This document shows, piece after piece, positions 25,832-34,984 of a DNA stretch of 64,000 bases. Numbering within the stretch: the stretch's first letter is position 1; each line of letters begins with the position of its first letter. The notes under the pieces are model-generated. The model did not search any database, had not been told where the DNA came from, and was given only the letters and a program-made list of their open reading frames with translations. A program made the translations under genes and the position numbers. Location of the stretch: assembly GCA_965217175.1 (NCBI GenBank), contig OZ244251.1, forward strand, positions 3,430,860 to 3,494,859, given 5' to 3'. The stretch comes from Bin87 sp965217175. GTDB lineage: Bacteria; Chloroflexota; Dehalococcoidia; Lucifugimonadales; UBA3495.

Positions 25832-25865
25832 ATCGGCCGCGGTGGCTCGTTGCCCCACGGCCGAT
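25832..25865. terminator. Hairpin between convergent MFS and cyclophilin genes
   Basis: ATCGGCC (25832-25838) pairs with GGCCGAT (25859-25865), with an inner GTGG/CCAC (25842-25845 and 25855-25858). It is placed between the ends of two convergent genes. An A-tract before it on the plus strand is a T-tract for the minus-strand transcript, so it probably terminates that one best. Confidence 0.55.
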
Positions 25866-25887
25866 CACCAACGACTTGCGAGACGCT

Positions 25888-26424
25888 TTAGCCCAGGTCG
25901 GTTTCGGTAATCTCTATGTTTAGGATGGCCAGGCGCTCAGCGGGTTGAGAGTTCTCCCCGCTTCGACTGTTGCGTACCGGTGAGGTAGCCAGCGATTCAA
26001 GCACGTCGTCGCCTTCGGTCAGGGCGCCGAAAATGGTGTAGTTCGGGGGAAGCCCAGCATCTGCGCCGTGAACCAGGAACCATTGGCTCCCGTTGGTGTT
26101 GGGGCCGGAGTTGGCCATGGCCAGGGTTCCCCGCACATACGGTCGCGTCACCGCTTCATCCCTGAATCGATAGCCCGGGCCACCTGTGCCATCGCCTTTC
26201 GGGCAACCGCCCTGGATCATAAATCCGTTGATGACCCGGTGAAACTGGTTATTCTCGTAAAATCCGTCACGGGCCAGGAACACAAAATTGTTGACGGTTA
26301 GCGGTGCGACTTCCGACAACAACTCTACCGTCATGTCGCCTTTGTCGGTCTTGATAATCGCGTGGTACCGTTTGGTAGCTTCAATTATCAGGCCCGGCGA
26401 GTTTTCATACTGTTTGGGGGGCAT
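25888..26424 (-). CDS. Cyclophilin-type peptidyl-prolyl cis-trans isomerase
   Basis: The 178-residue protein has the cyclophilin barrel: APLTVNNFVFLARDGFYENN, FHRVINGFMIQGGCPKGDGT, the active-site MANSGPNTNGSQWFL and TIFGALTEGDDVLE. Key residues (Arg in FHRV, Phe and Gln of FMIQGG, Gln-Trp-Phe) are present. There is no signal peptide, so it is cytosolic. It is transcribed away from the leucine-type dehydrogenase gene. Confidence 0.93.
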   Translation of the reverse strand: MPPKQYENSPGLIIEATKRYHAIIKTDKGDMTVELLSEVAPLTVNNFVFLARDGFYENNQFHRVINGFMIQGGCPKGDGTGGPGYRFRDEAVTRPYVRGTLAMANSGPNTNGSQWFLVHGADAGLPPNYTIFGALTEGDDVLESLATSPVRNSRSGENSQPAERLAILNIEITETDLG

Positions 26425-26463
26425 TGCTCTTTACTCCTGCTTGGCGTGGGCGAAAACTCCGGC

Positions 26464-26469
26464 GATTAT
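26464..26469 (-). promoter_or_regulatory. Candidate -10 for the cyclophilin gene
   Basis: TATAAT on the minus strand, followed by CGCC, 40 nt before the cyclophilin start codon. No good -35 lies upstream. The rest of the 26425-26700 intergenic region holds a second TATAAT on the plus strand (26594-26599), which may serve the dehydrogenase, and no gene. Confidence 0.4.
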
Positions 26470-26700
26470 ACCCCAAACCTGTAGATCGAAACCGATTATT
26501 GCCCACGCAACCACCAACGCATCAGCTCCGGCGCAATCTGGGTAAGGTACGGTTCTGCGGATAAACCTCAAGGTTCTGCTCCTGTTGATGCCATATAATT
26601 AACTCATGGGCACGTGGCGCGTTCCCGCCTCTTAGTGGCAAACCACGTGCAACACCGTGACCGAATATTTCGTGTGGTGATGAAAGGAGGGAGATCGGAA

Positions 26701-27768
26701 ATGGAAATTCTCGATAGCATGGCGCGATTCGGACATGAACAGGTTGCAATGTACAACGACCCGAACACTGGACTACGGGGAATTATCGCCATTCACGATA
26801 CGACGCTGGGGCCCTCATGTGGAGGCACCCGAATGTGGCCCTACGAAAGCGAGACTGATGCACTGGCCGACGCATTGCGTCTGTCCCTGGCCATGACCTA
26901 TAAATCCGCGGCGGCAGGATTGAACCTCGGCGGCGGAAAAGGCGTAATAATCGGCGATCCCCGCACTCAAAAGTCTGAATCCCTATTGCGATCATGGGGA
27001 CGCTTTGTAGACACCCTGGGCGGCAGATACCTGACCACCACCGACGTGGGAACGAACGGACGCGACCTGGAGTCAATCCACCAGGAAACCAGGCACGTGG
27101 TGGGGTTGGACGTGACTCTGGGTGGCAGCGGCGACACGTCTATCATGACCGGCCTGGGTGTCTACATGGGCATAAAGGCATGCGCCGGCGATGCGTGGGG
27201 CAGCGACTCGCTGCGTGGCCGCACCATCGCGATGCAGGGATTCGGAAAAGTTGCATCCCACACGGCAAAACATTTGCTGGACGAAGATGCGCGAGTCATA
27301 GCCACCGATATCAGTGAAGATGCGCTGGGCAAGGCAAAGAGCATGGGGGTTCAGGTCGTCGGCGCCGAAGAAATCTTTGACACCCCATGCGACATCTTCG
27401 CCCCGTGCGCTTTGGGCGGTGTTATCAACAAGGATTCGATCCAACGTCTAAGCTGTCGAATAGTTGCGGGTGGGGCCAATAACCAACTGGCAACGGAGGC
27501 AGACGGGGAAGAACTGCAGCGACGTGGTATTACTTACGCTCCCGATTTCTTGATCAATGCGGGTGGCATTATCAATGTGTCAACCGAGATCGGACAGCCT
27601 TACAATCCGGACCGAGCCCGTCAACAAACCGAACGCATCTACGAACAGATGTCAGCGGTGTTGACGACCTCCCGCAACAAAGAGATATCCACCGCGAGAG
27701 CCGCCGAGTTGCTGGCCGAAACGCGCCTTGCGGACGTTCGCCGCGTGCGCGGCATTTTCCGCGGTTAA
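26701..27768 (+). CDS. Leucine dehydrogenase-type amino acid dehydrogenase
   Basis: The 355-residue protein belongs to the Glu/Leu/Phe/Val dehydrogenase family, which interconverts branched-chain or aromatic amino acids and oxo-acids with NAD. Seen are the substrate lysine context GPSCGGTRMWPY, the catalytic lysine in MTYKSAAAGLNLGGGKGVII, TTTDVGTNGRDLE and the dinucleotide motif GFGKVASHTAKHL. The start ATG at 26701 has AAAGGAGGG seven to ten bases upstream. Length and N-terminus fit leucine dehydrogenases best. It could supply amino-nitrogen turnover alongside the neighbouring hydantoin catabolism genes, which is inference. Confidence 0.9.
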   Translation: MEILDSMARFGHEQVAMYNDPNTGLRGIIAIHDTTLGPSCGGTRMWPYESETDALADALRLSLAMTYKSAAAGLNLGGGKGVIIGDPRTQKSESLLRSWGRFVDTLGGRYLTTTDVGTNGRDLESIHQETRHVVGLDVTLGGSGDTSIMTGLGVYMGIKACAGDAWGSDSLRGRTIAMQGFGKVASHTAKHLLDEDARVIATDISEDALGKAKSMGVQVVGAEEIFDTPCDIFAPCALGGVINKDSIQRLSCRIVAGGANNQLATEADGEELQRRGITYAPDFLINAGGIINVSTEIGQPYNPDRARQQTERIYEQMSAVLTTSRNKEISTARAAELLAETRLADVRRVRGIFRG

Positions 27769-27795
27769 TTCTCCGAATCCCGTCAGCCTTTAAAA

Positions 27796-27828
27796 CATCA
27801 GAGGCGGCCAAGAGTCGCCTCTGATGCG
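27796..27828. terminator. Hairpin between convergent genes
   Basis: An 11-pair stem CATCAGAGGCG/CGCCTCTGATG (27796-27806 and 27816-27826) with a nine-base loop follows the dehydrogenase. It is followed on the plus strand by CGTTTGG. The next gene is on the opposite strand, so it likely stops both transcripts. Confidence 0.7.
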
Positions 27829-27856
27829 TTTGGATCCCATGATTTGGCCACCGACG

Positions 27857-29203
27857 TTATCCGGCTCCCGGATAAACCACCGTATCAGGCCGGTACACAG
27901 CCCAGGAAAACCAAAATTGCCCGATGCGGCCCGGGACCGGTTCCAATGCTGTGCCGGCTAGTGGGCCACCCACGGCGCTGCCAAATATATTCCACCGGCT
28001 GCCGGTCTGATCGTCTGCGATGAAGCCATCGGCATCGATGGCAAAGGTCAATGCAACGCCGTCTTGACTCACCGGCACAAATATTCCCGCCGTGCCCACA
28101 TCCCGCCCGTTGGCTATCGTACCCGAATCGAGGGCGGACGCCGTGCCCGGCTGCCAGAACACGACAAAATCATGTTCTTCCAACGACCCTGCCACGACCT
28201 TTTCATCCATCAGTATCGTGAACGATACAGCCCAGGCTGCGTCGTCGAGTTCTATTGCCACTACTCGTTCCACCGCCGGCAGCCTGGGATCCTCGGCGCC
28301 GTTGAACAAGAATGGACTTGATCCGGGCCGGTCGTACCCGCGGTAGGGATTATTGCCATACGGGCGTCCGGAATCGGGGCGGGACAGCACCTTTCCATTC
28401 GGGAATGCCTGTTTGAAGTCCCGCCACGAAACAATGGACAAGTACAGTTGGTCCAGGCGACGCCCGGCGTGTTGTCCAATTACTCCCTGGCCGCCAACCT
28501 CCTGCCACCACGATTCGGTCTGCCGGTCGTACATCAGGAGATTACTGTTGCGCAACGCCCCCGTAGTACCGAAGTCCAGTACCTGCCCGTCCACCGTCCG
28601 CCTGAACACGAAGGCGGTATTGCAGAGCGGTCAAAACGTAACCACGACCGGTTCGCCACCCACCACATCATTCACCAGTTCGTGCCAAACCATAATTTGC
28701 ACTGGATACGCCCGGGAATCCCCGCCGATATCCACCACCTGCACTGGTTCCAGGTCGTCCAGCCACACGTCAGCCTCCGCGGTGGACTCGAAACTGGGTT
28801 GGTCGATTGCGGGGATGCCGTCTTTGGCTGGCCCGCCCGTCATTATCTCGTCGAAAGAGATGGCGCTACGCGTAAAGTCAGTGGCCCACGGTGCCCGCAA
28901 TACCCGTTCAAACCTTTCCTGGGCCTCGTTCGCCTCTACGTCGTCAATGATCAGCACGTTCCCCGCCGGCTGAGTTGGTGTCGCGGATACAACGGTCGCG
29001 GCGGGGGACAAATCTGGTGTCTGCAACGGTATGGCGGCTGGCGTCTCACCGACTACGCCAGTGGTGGAGGTAGTTGCCACCCCTGATTGCGTCGGCGCAA
29101 CGCCCGTCGTGACCGGCGTCGCAATCGATGGTTCACCTCCGCTGCATCCAACCACAACCAGCGAAGCCAACACTGACAATGCTGCCCCGCGCCACCACCG
29201 CAT
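27857..29203 (-). CDS. DUF3179 lipoprotein with in-frame UGA read as selenocysteine (Sec-Pro-Leu-Cys)
   Basis: Translated through the TGA at 28631-28633 this is a 448-residue DUF3179 protein. It begins with a lipoprotein signal, MRWWRGAALSVLASLVVVGC with Cys20 as the lipid-bearing residue, then a Thr/Pro/Ala-rich linker. The domain starts near FDEIMTGGPAKDGIPAIDQP and includes DIGGDSRAYPVQIMVWHELV. The UGA falls in VVVTF-U-PLCNTAFVFRR, where DUF3179 proteins usually have TYCPLC, so Sec191 replaces the first Cys of a CxxC. Downstream are VLDFGTTGALRNSNLLMYDR and QTESWWQEVGG. Both sides of the UGA are in the same frame, and no other disruption exists. A TTG 12 codons upstream (29239) is an alternative start. 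Function of the domain is unknown; a secreted redox role is inference. Confidence 0.85.
28598..28617 (-). promoter_or_regulatory. Putative bacterial SECIS element of the DUF3179 gene
   Basis: After the UGA, a six-pair stem CCGCCT/AGGCGG (positions 14-19 and 28-33 downstream) closes an eight-base loop TCGTGTTC. The loop begins 20 nt after the UGA, the same distance as in the SelW-like gene. The G is the third loop base rather than the first or second, a small departure from the usual pattern. Confidence 0.55.
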
Positions 29204-29248
29204 CCGACGCGTTGTTATGGTATTCAGGTCGTTTCCCAAAAATGGCGG

Positions 29249-30700
29249 TTAGAACGCCGGGCGCCGCAATACCGCCGGATCGATGCGCCGCCGAACCAGT
29301 TGGCCGTCGGTTGGAGCGCCCAGCAATTCGCCGTTGTCCACCATCACCTTGCCCCTCAATATGACCGTGGTTGGCCAACCGCGAACATCCCAACCTTCCC
29401 ACGGGCTGTAGTCGCGGATATGCAGATCATCCATGGTTAACTGCTTGTGGAACGTGGGATCTATGATGGCCAGATCGGCGTCGCTGCCCGGCGCGATAAC
29501 GCCTTTTCGAGGGTACATCCCCAACAGGCGGGCTGCATTCGTGGACGTGATGTTGGCGAACTGCGTAAGGGACATGCCGCGCTTCACCACGGCCTCGGAA
29601 TAGTTGACTCCCATGCGGATTTCGATACCGATGTTGCCGCCGCGCACGTCCTGGACGTTGCGCCCGGCCGTTTTGTCCAGGTAGGTCGTGAAGCTGCTGT
29701 CAGTGCCGGTGAATGTCAGGTTGTGCTCCAACAAACCGGACCACAGTTCACTGCCGTCTTCAGGATACTTTAGCGATGGGTAGGTGTGGTACTTCATCCC
29801 ATCGGGTTCCCGATACTGCCAGCAATTGAACGACAGGGCCAGCGTGAGAACCTCACCGTACACCGGCAAGCCACGGCTCCGGGCTTCGGCGACGGCGTTG
29901 ACCCCGTCGCTGCCGGTCACGTGCACGAAGTACATGCCAGCGCCTTTTTGCTCGGCGATACGGATTGTGTCGCGAAACGCCAGGTCCTCCACCTCTTTGG
30001 AGTGAATCAGGTGCACGTTGTACCAGTCCCAAATACCTCTCTGCTGAGCCAGCAGGTAGTTGTACATCACGATTTCGTCGTCCTCGGCGTGCACAGCCAG
30101 GACACCATCATGCCGGGCCAACTGACCCGCAAGGTCTGACAGCCGGCCCGAATCGATGCGGGCAACTGGAGTCAGCGTCAGTGGTGGGTCTGTAGGGGGA
30201 CGAATGTTGGTGGTGAAAATTTTGACACTGGGAAATTCGTTCTCAATCAGCTCACCGACCCGAGCAATACTGTCCGGGGAGTTGCGGCTGGAATATATGA
30301 TGTGGGCCGAATAGTCGGTGTAAGCGTTGTCGTTCCAGACACTGAGAAAATCGTGGACGCCGCCTACCAGGTCCCCTTCCCTGGGCGCCGGCGCGAAATC
30401 CACCACGGTGGTGGTTCCTCCCCAAATGGCTCCCAAAGAATGTTCCAGCGGCCCAGCGTTGGGAACGCCGGCCACGAGTTGATGGGCGCCCGCCTGCACG
30501 TTGGCCGCCGCGTGGATGTGTGGTTCGATGCCGCCAGGCGTAATGATGCGCCCGGACGCGTCCAGCGTGCGCGCCGCATCATCGGTCAGGGTGCCAGGCG
30601 CCGCGATGGCGGCGATGCGCCCATCCTGAATACCTATGTCCACCAACGCTGCCTCGGTGGGCAGAACCACCGTGCCTCCGGTAATCATAAGGTCAAACAT
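29249..30700 (-). CDS. Dihydropyrimidinase/D-hydantoinase-type amidohydrolase
   Basis: The 483-residue protein is a cyclic amidohydrolase. It has MITGGTVVLPTEAALVDIGI, the metal HxH region PGGIEPHIHAAANVQ, VKIFTTN (the position of the carbamylated Lys), the histidine-containing MYFVHVTGSDG and the Asp region of TFTGTDSSFTTYLDKTAGRN. The ATG at 30700 has GGAGGATATT directly upstream. Family members hydrolyse dihydropyrimidines or hydantoins. It fits with HyuA/HyuB-like genes further upstream. The DUF3179 gene follows 46 nt later. Confidence 0.88.
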   Translation of the reverse strand: MFDLMITGGTVVLPTEAALVDIGIQDGRIAAIAAPGTLTDDAARTLDASGRIITPGGIEPHIHAAANVQAGAHQLVAGVPNAGPLEHSLGAIWGGTTTVVDFAPAPREGDLVGGVHDFLSVWNDNAYTDYSAHIIYSSRNSPDSIARVGELIENEFPSVKIFTTNIRPPTDPPLTLTPVARIDSGRLSDLAGQLARHDGVLAVHAEDDEIVMYNYLLAQQRGIWDWYNVHLIHSKEVEDLAFRDTIRIAEQKGAGMYFVHVTGSDGVNAVAEARSRGLPVYGEVLTLALSFNCWQYREPDGMKYHTYPSLKYPEDGSELWSGLLEHNLTFTGTDSSFTTYLDKTAGRNVQDVRGGNIGIEIRMGVNYSEAVVKRGMSLTQFANITSTNAARLLGMYPRKGVIAPGSDADLAIIDPTFHKQLTMDDLHIRDYSPWEGWDVRGWPTTVILRGKVMVDNGELLGAPTDGQLVRRRIDPAVLRRPAF

Positions 30701-30865
30701 AATATCCTCCGCCGCTAACCCGTGTTGCGTCATTCTAATTCGGGGCGAACCAGGGCGCAATGGCGCAACTGGGCGCGATCTGCCGGCCTTTTGATCACGT
30801 TGGCCGGCGATTCCGGCCCATATGGTGTCACGCGTCCGGATGTCTGATTCTTTGGGCCATCGGCG

Positions 30866-32419
30866 CTAAAGCCCCGATTTTACCCAGTCGGCCACACGCT
30901 CGCTGATCATGATGGTGGTTGCGTTGGTGTTGGCCCGGATTACGTCGGGCATGACCGATGCGTCTGCGACACGCAGGCCCTGGATGCCGTGAACTTCCCC
31001 ATGTTGCGATACCACCGCCAACGGGTCGGTGGACGGCCCCATCTTGCAGGTGCCGGCGATGTGATGTTGCGTGTAAGCGTTTCGCAATATCCAGTTATCC
31101 AGCGTATCGTCGTTTACCAGGTCGGCATCAACCGGGTTGAGCCGCTCCACGATAAATTCTTTGAAAGGCGATTGATCGGCGAGCTCCAGCGCTTTCCGAA
31201 CCGCCTGCCTCATACGTTCCCGGTCGTACGAGTCGCTGAACAGTTGGTAATCCAGGTCGGGCTGCACCGCTGGATCGGTGGACTGCAACCTGATGCGTCC
31301 CGCGGAAACGGCGTTCTGCAAACCAACGCTGAGGCCGAAGTGGAACCCTTCGCCATCGTAGCTGACGCTGGCCGGGCGGTGTTCGCTGGTCATCAGCGTT
31401 GGCGTAATTTGGAAATCTGCCCTGGTGGGTGATCCGTCGGCGCTCCAGCGCAAGCCCACCTGGATGTTGGGGGCAAACGTATCGGGTTCATCGCCGTCGC
31501 CACGGAAGAGAATATAAGCGGCGGGATGGTCGCGGAAGTTTTGCCCGACGCCCATCAGGTCGCGGTTCACCGGTATGCCCATCTCACGCAGGTGATCCGC
31601 TGGGCCGATACCGGAAAGCAGTAGAATCTGCGCGGAGCCGATGGTGCCGCTGCACAAAATTACGTTCTCGCCCTCCACCGTGAATATTTCGCCACCGCTT
31701 TCCACCTCCACGCCAACCGCCTTGGTACCTTCCAATACGACGCGGCTGGCAAGGATATTCCCACGTACGGTAAGGTTGAGGCGATGGCGCGCAGTGCTCA
31801 GAAAGGTGAGGGATGTGCTCATGCGCACCCCGTCGATGTTGTTCATCGGGCGAGGTGAAATGGCGGTGTAACAGTCAGGAGCATTCTGGTCAGGATGTTC
31901 GGGGATGCCCATAGCCACGCAGGCATCGTAGAAGGCGGCGTTGAACGGAAGCCAGTCGCCCCGCTTGGGACGACGTACCGGCAACGGCCCGTCCGATCCG
32001 TGGAAATCGTCCCCGCCATAGTCCCAGTCGTTCTCCAGCTTGCGGAAATATGGCAAACAGTCGGTGAATTTCCAATCGTCGTTACCCCACTCTGCCCACA
32101 GGTCATAGTCCTCGGGGATTCCCCGGAACACCACCTGGCCGTTGATGGACGATGAACCACCCATAGCCTTGCCGCGTGGGATGACCATTGGCTCGTCCTG
32201 TTGTGCATTGGCCCGTCCCCGCAAATCCCAGCTGTGGGGGCCGTAAGCCGAAAGCCAGGTATTGTTGCCCTGTTTCAGATCGGTGGGCAAGTGCTCGAAG
32301 TCAGGATAATCCGGGCCCGCTTCCAACAGGATCACCGACTTGTCGGTCATCTCTGACAATCGGGTTGCCATGACGCACCCGGCAGACCCGCCGCCCACCA
32401 CAATATAGTCGTACTTCAT
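30866..32419 (-). CDS. GMC-family FAD oxidoreductase
   Basis: The 517-residue protein is a glucose-methanol-choline oxidoreductase. It has the FAD dinucleotide motif DYIVVGGGSAGCVMATRLSE, the GMC signature region RGKAMGGSSSINGQVVFRGI, and the C-terminal active-site block THHIAGTCKMG-type (QHHIAGTCKMGPST), then VADASVMPDVIRANTNATTI. The catalytic pair would be the His in the first and Asn in the second block. A second GMC gene lies 106 nt upstream. Substrate is an alcohol or similar, not identifiable. Confidence 0.92.
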   Translation of the reverse strand: MKYDYIVVGGGSAGCVMATRLSEMTDKSVILLEAGPDYPDFEHLPTDLKQGNNTWLSAYGPHSWDLRGRANAQQDEPMVIPRGKAMGGSSSINGQVVFRGIPEDYDLWAEWGNDDWKFTDCLPYFRKLENDWDYGGDDFHGSDGPLPVRRPKRGDWLPFNAAFYDACVAMGIPEHPDQNAPDCYTAISPRPMNNIDGVRMSTSLTFLSTARHRLNLTVRGNILASRVVLEGTKAVGVEVESGGEIFTVEGENVILCSGTIGSAQILLLSGIGPADHLREMGIPVNRDLMGVGQNFRDHPAAYILFRGDGDEPDTFAPNIQVGLRWSADGSPTRADFQITPTLMTSEHRPASVSYDGEGFHFGLSVGLQNAVSAGRIRLQSTDPAVQPDLDYQLFSDSYDRERMRQAVRKALELADQSPFKEFIVERLNPVDADLVNDDTLDNWILRNAYTQHHIAGTCKMGPSTDPLAVVSQHGEVHGIQGLRVADASVMPDVIRANTNATTIMISERVADWVKSGL

Positions 32420-32525
32420 ATCTACGCCCTTCTCCCGGGAAGTTCGTTTATGGAATTGAGGCCGAAATTACCGCGGATATTACCAAGGGGGTCGGTAGAT
32501 CGGCCAACGATTCAATTTTCGCCCT

Positions 32526-34055
32526 TTAGTCCCATTCCGCGGCCAGTCGCTCACCGACCATGATCACCGTGGCGTGGGTGTTGGCGCGGGGCACCTTCGG
32601 CAGGATGCTGGCATCGGCGACCCACAGGCCGTCCACGCCGCGTACCTTCAGGCGCTGATCAACCACGGCGGCAGGGTCGCCGTCGGGACCCATCTTGCAG
32701 GTTCCAGACATGTGCCGCGCCGACCCTATGGTGCGTTTCAGCCAACTATCCAGCAAGTCGTCGTCGGCCAACTCCGGATCAGTGGGCGAAACCCAGGCGT
32801 CCAGAACCTCAGCGTACGGCGGATAATCCACCAGGCGCCGGCACAGTCGCACCGCCTCCCGCAACCGTTCGCGGTCCCAGTCATTTTCCATGTACCGGTA
32901 GTTGAACCTGGGTTGTTGTAACGGATCGGCCGATTGTAATTCCACCTCGCCACTTCCCGCCGGCAGTTCCAGGGCGCAGGACAGCCTGATTCCGCGGTCT
33001 GGCAGGACGTCGCCCGACAACGGCGAAAAGATTGAGTTGGTCATTATCATGACGTCGTTGGGCGTGTCGGAACCGGTGGCGGTGTATCGCAAACCGATCC
33101 GAATACCCTGGGCATCGGGCGTCAACGTAACACCATCGCGGGCACGCAGTCCCACGCTGGCGATGGGATGGTTCCACAAGTTTTGACCCACGGCCGGCTG
33201 GTCCACCAGCACATCAATGTTGTACCGGCGCAGCGACTCGGACGGCCCGATACCGGACAACATCAGCAGATGCGGCGACTTGATGCCACCGGAGCTGAGC
33301 ACAATACGTTCCGCCTCGATGTTGAACACCTGCCCACCACTCTCCGCTTCGACTCCAACCGCCCGCTGGCCGTTGAATAGAATGCGCCGGGCCACGACGC
33401 CGCCCCGCACCGTGAGGTTCAGGCGATGGCGACCTGGATTAAGATGCGTGAGGGCGGTGGACATCCGGACGCCGCCGGGGTTGTTCATCGGAATGGGGCC
33501 CACGCCGCCCGGCTCCGGCCCGTTCAGGTCGGCGCAATCGCCGTACCCGGCAGCGCGACAGGATTCATAAAACGCTTTTTGGATCGGCGGCCAGGGTTCG
33601 TTATGCCGGCGCACCAGCGGGATCGGGCCGTCCGTGCCGTGAAAATCGTCGTGGATGTCCTGATCGGATTCGAATTTGCGGTAGTACGGCAGCACATCCG
33701 TGTACGACCAGCGGTCATTGCCCAACGAAGCCCACAACGCAAAGTCTTCGGGTAGGCCCCGCAGCATCACCTGCCCGTTGATCGAGCTGCCACCACCTAT
33801 TACTTTGCCCTGGGCAACGTGTATTTCGCCCTGTTCTGCGTTGATGATTCCCCGCAACGACCAGTTATGCGGCCCGTCCTGCCTTTCGGCGTCGCGTGTG
33901 TAACCGTACCGCAGTTCATCGGGGAGCAAGGCCGGATCGGGGTAATCAGGCCCCGCCTCCAGCAACAAAACTGCACGGGATGGATCCTCCGAAAGTCGGG
34001 AGGCCAGCACGCAGCCGGTAGCGCCGCCACCAACCACTATCACGTCATAACGCAT
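32526..34055 (-). CDS. GMC-family FAD oxidoreductase
   Basis: The 509-residue paralogue of the previous gene. It has RYDVIVVGGGATGCVLASRL, GGSSINGQVMLRGLPEDFAL, a SSGGIKSPHLLMLSGIGPSE region and the active-site end ARHMSGTCKMGPDGD with LPKVPRANTHATVIMVGERL. The two proteins align along their whole length but clearly differ, so this is an old duplication rather than a recent one. A TAGAAT on the minus strand (34127-34132), followed by CGCCC, may be its -10. Confidence 0.92.
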   Translation of the reverse strand: MRYDVIVVGGGATGCVLASRLSEDPSRAVLLLEAGPDYPDPALLPDELRYGYTRDAERQDGPHNWSLRGIINAEQGEIHVAQGKVIGGGSSINGQVMLRGLPEDFALWASLGNDRWSYTDVLPYYRKFESDQDIHDDFHGTDGPIPLVRRHNEPWPPIQKAFYESCRAAGYGDCADLNGPEPGGVGPIPMNNPGGVRMSTALTHLNPGRHRLNLTVRGGVVARRILFNGQRAVGVEAESGGQVFNIEAERIVLSSGGIKSPHLLMLSGIGPSESLRRYNIDVLVDQPAVGQNLWNHPIASVGLRARDGVTLTPDAQGIRIGLRYTATGSDTPNDVMIMTNSIFSPLSGDVLPDRGIRLSCALELPAGSGEVELQSADPLQQPRFNYRYMENDWDRERLREAVRLCRRLVDYPPYAEVLDAWVSPTDPELADDDLLDSWLKRTIGSARHMSGTCKMGPDGDPAAVVDQRLKVRGVDGLWVADASILPKVPRANTHATVIMVGERLAAEWD

Positions 34056-34223
34056 AACTATTCACCGTCTCCGTGGAGATTGACGCTGAGCAGGAAATAC
34101 CGCTGAATTTCCCCAGAATCCGGGCGATTCTATCACAGCCGACTGACGGATTCGATCCAGTTTTCCATGTACTTCTGCGTTGGGATTACGAGCTGCGCGG
34201 CGTATCCCCAACCTTCGCCGGCA

Positions 34224-34955
34224 TCATCCGTCCAATACTTGCCGCGCCCGCTGAAATACCGCATCCAGCATGTCAAGGGTTAGCCTGCCGGTTTGGGTAT
34301 TTTGTTGGCTGGGATGGTAACAGGCGATCAGCAGGGGGCCGCCATCGGGGAGTTGGGAGGCTACGTTGTGGCCGAAAGGTGGTTTTCTGGATGGCAATGT
34401 ACCGCCGGCATCTGCGTAGGCTCGCAGGAAAGCATCAAAAGCGATGCGGCCCAGCGCCACGACGACCCGCAAATCCGTAAGAAGTTCAATCTCGCGCGCT
34501 ATATACGGGCGGCACGTAGCCAGTTCTTCGACGGTGGGTTTGTTGGCCGGAGGGGCGCACCGGGCAGCGGCGCTAATGAGCGCCTGGTTCAATTCCAGCC
34601 CGTCACCGGCGCGCACCGACTCGGGCTGGTTAGCGAATCCAGCTCGGTACAGGGCCCCAAACAGCCAATCCCCGCTACGGTCGCCGGTAAACATGCGTCC
34701 GGTGCGGTTGCCGCCGTGGGCGGCCGGCGCCAAACCTACAACGAGCAAGCGGGCGTGGGGATCACCGAAGGCAGCCAGTGGAGCTCCCCAATAGGTTTCG
34801 TCTCGGTACATACGGCGCTTGACCCGTGCTACTTCCTCCCGCCAATCCACGAGCCTGGGACACGCCCGGCAGGCGATTACGCGTTCCTGCACCCCGACGA
34901 TGCTGGAAACGTCCGAGACGTTTACCCGGGTGCCCGGCAATGACTCACCGGCCAT
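34224..34955 (-). CDS. Type-5 uracil-DNA glycosylase (iron-sulphur)
   Basis: The 243-residue enzyme removes uracil and other deaminated bases from DNA. It has the 4Fe-4S cysteines CRAC (29-32) and Cys pair about residues 131-147 (RCAPPANKPTVEELATC), the family motif GLAPAAHGGNRTGRMFTGD, which distinguishes the type 5 (UDGb) group, and YHPSQQNTQTGR near the C-terminus. Start at 34955. It lies between hyuB and the GMC genes and is probably not functionally linked to them. Confidence 0.92.
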   Translation of the reverse strand: MAGESLPGTRVNVSDVSSIVGVQERVIACRACPRLVDWREEVARVKRRMYRDETYWGAPLAAFGDPHARLLVVGLAPAAHGGNRTGRMFTGDRSGDWLFGALYRAGFANQPESVRAGDGLELNQALISAAARCAPPANKPTVEELATCRPYIAREIELLTDLRVVVALGRIAFDAFLRAYADAGGTLPSRKPPFGHNVASQLPDGGPLLIACYHPSQQNTQTGRLTLDMLDAVFQRARQVLDG

Positions 34956-34984
34956 TTCGTTTCATCACCGGATTAATGCCGAAA

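Noticed and set aside
30782..30808. GCCGGCC/GGCCGGC hairpin between the GMC and dihydropyrimidinase genes as a terminator
   Set aside because: Only seven pairs, a wide loop and no T tract; it lies between genes of the same strand that may be co-transcribed. Support is too weak.
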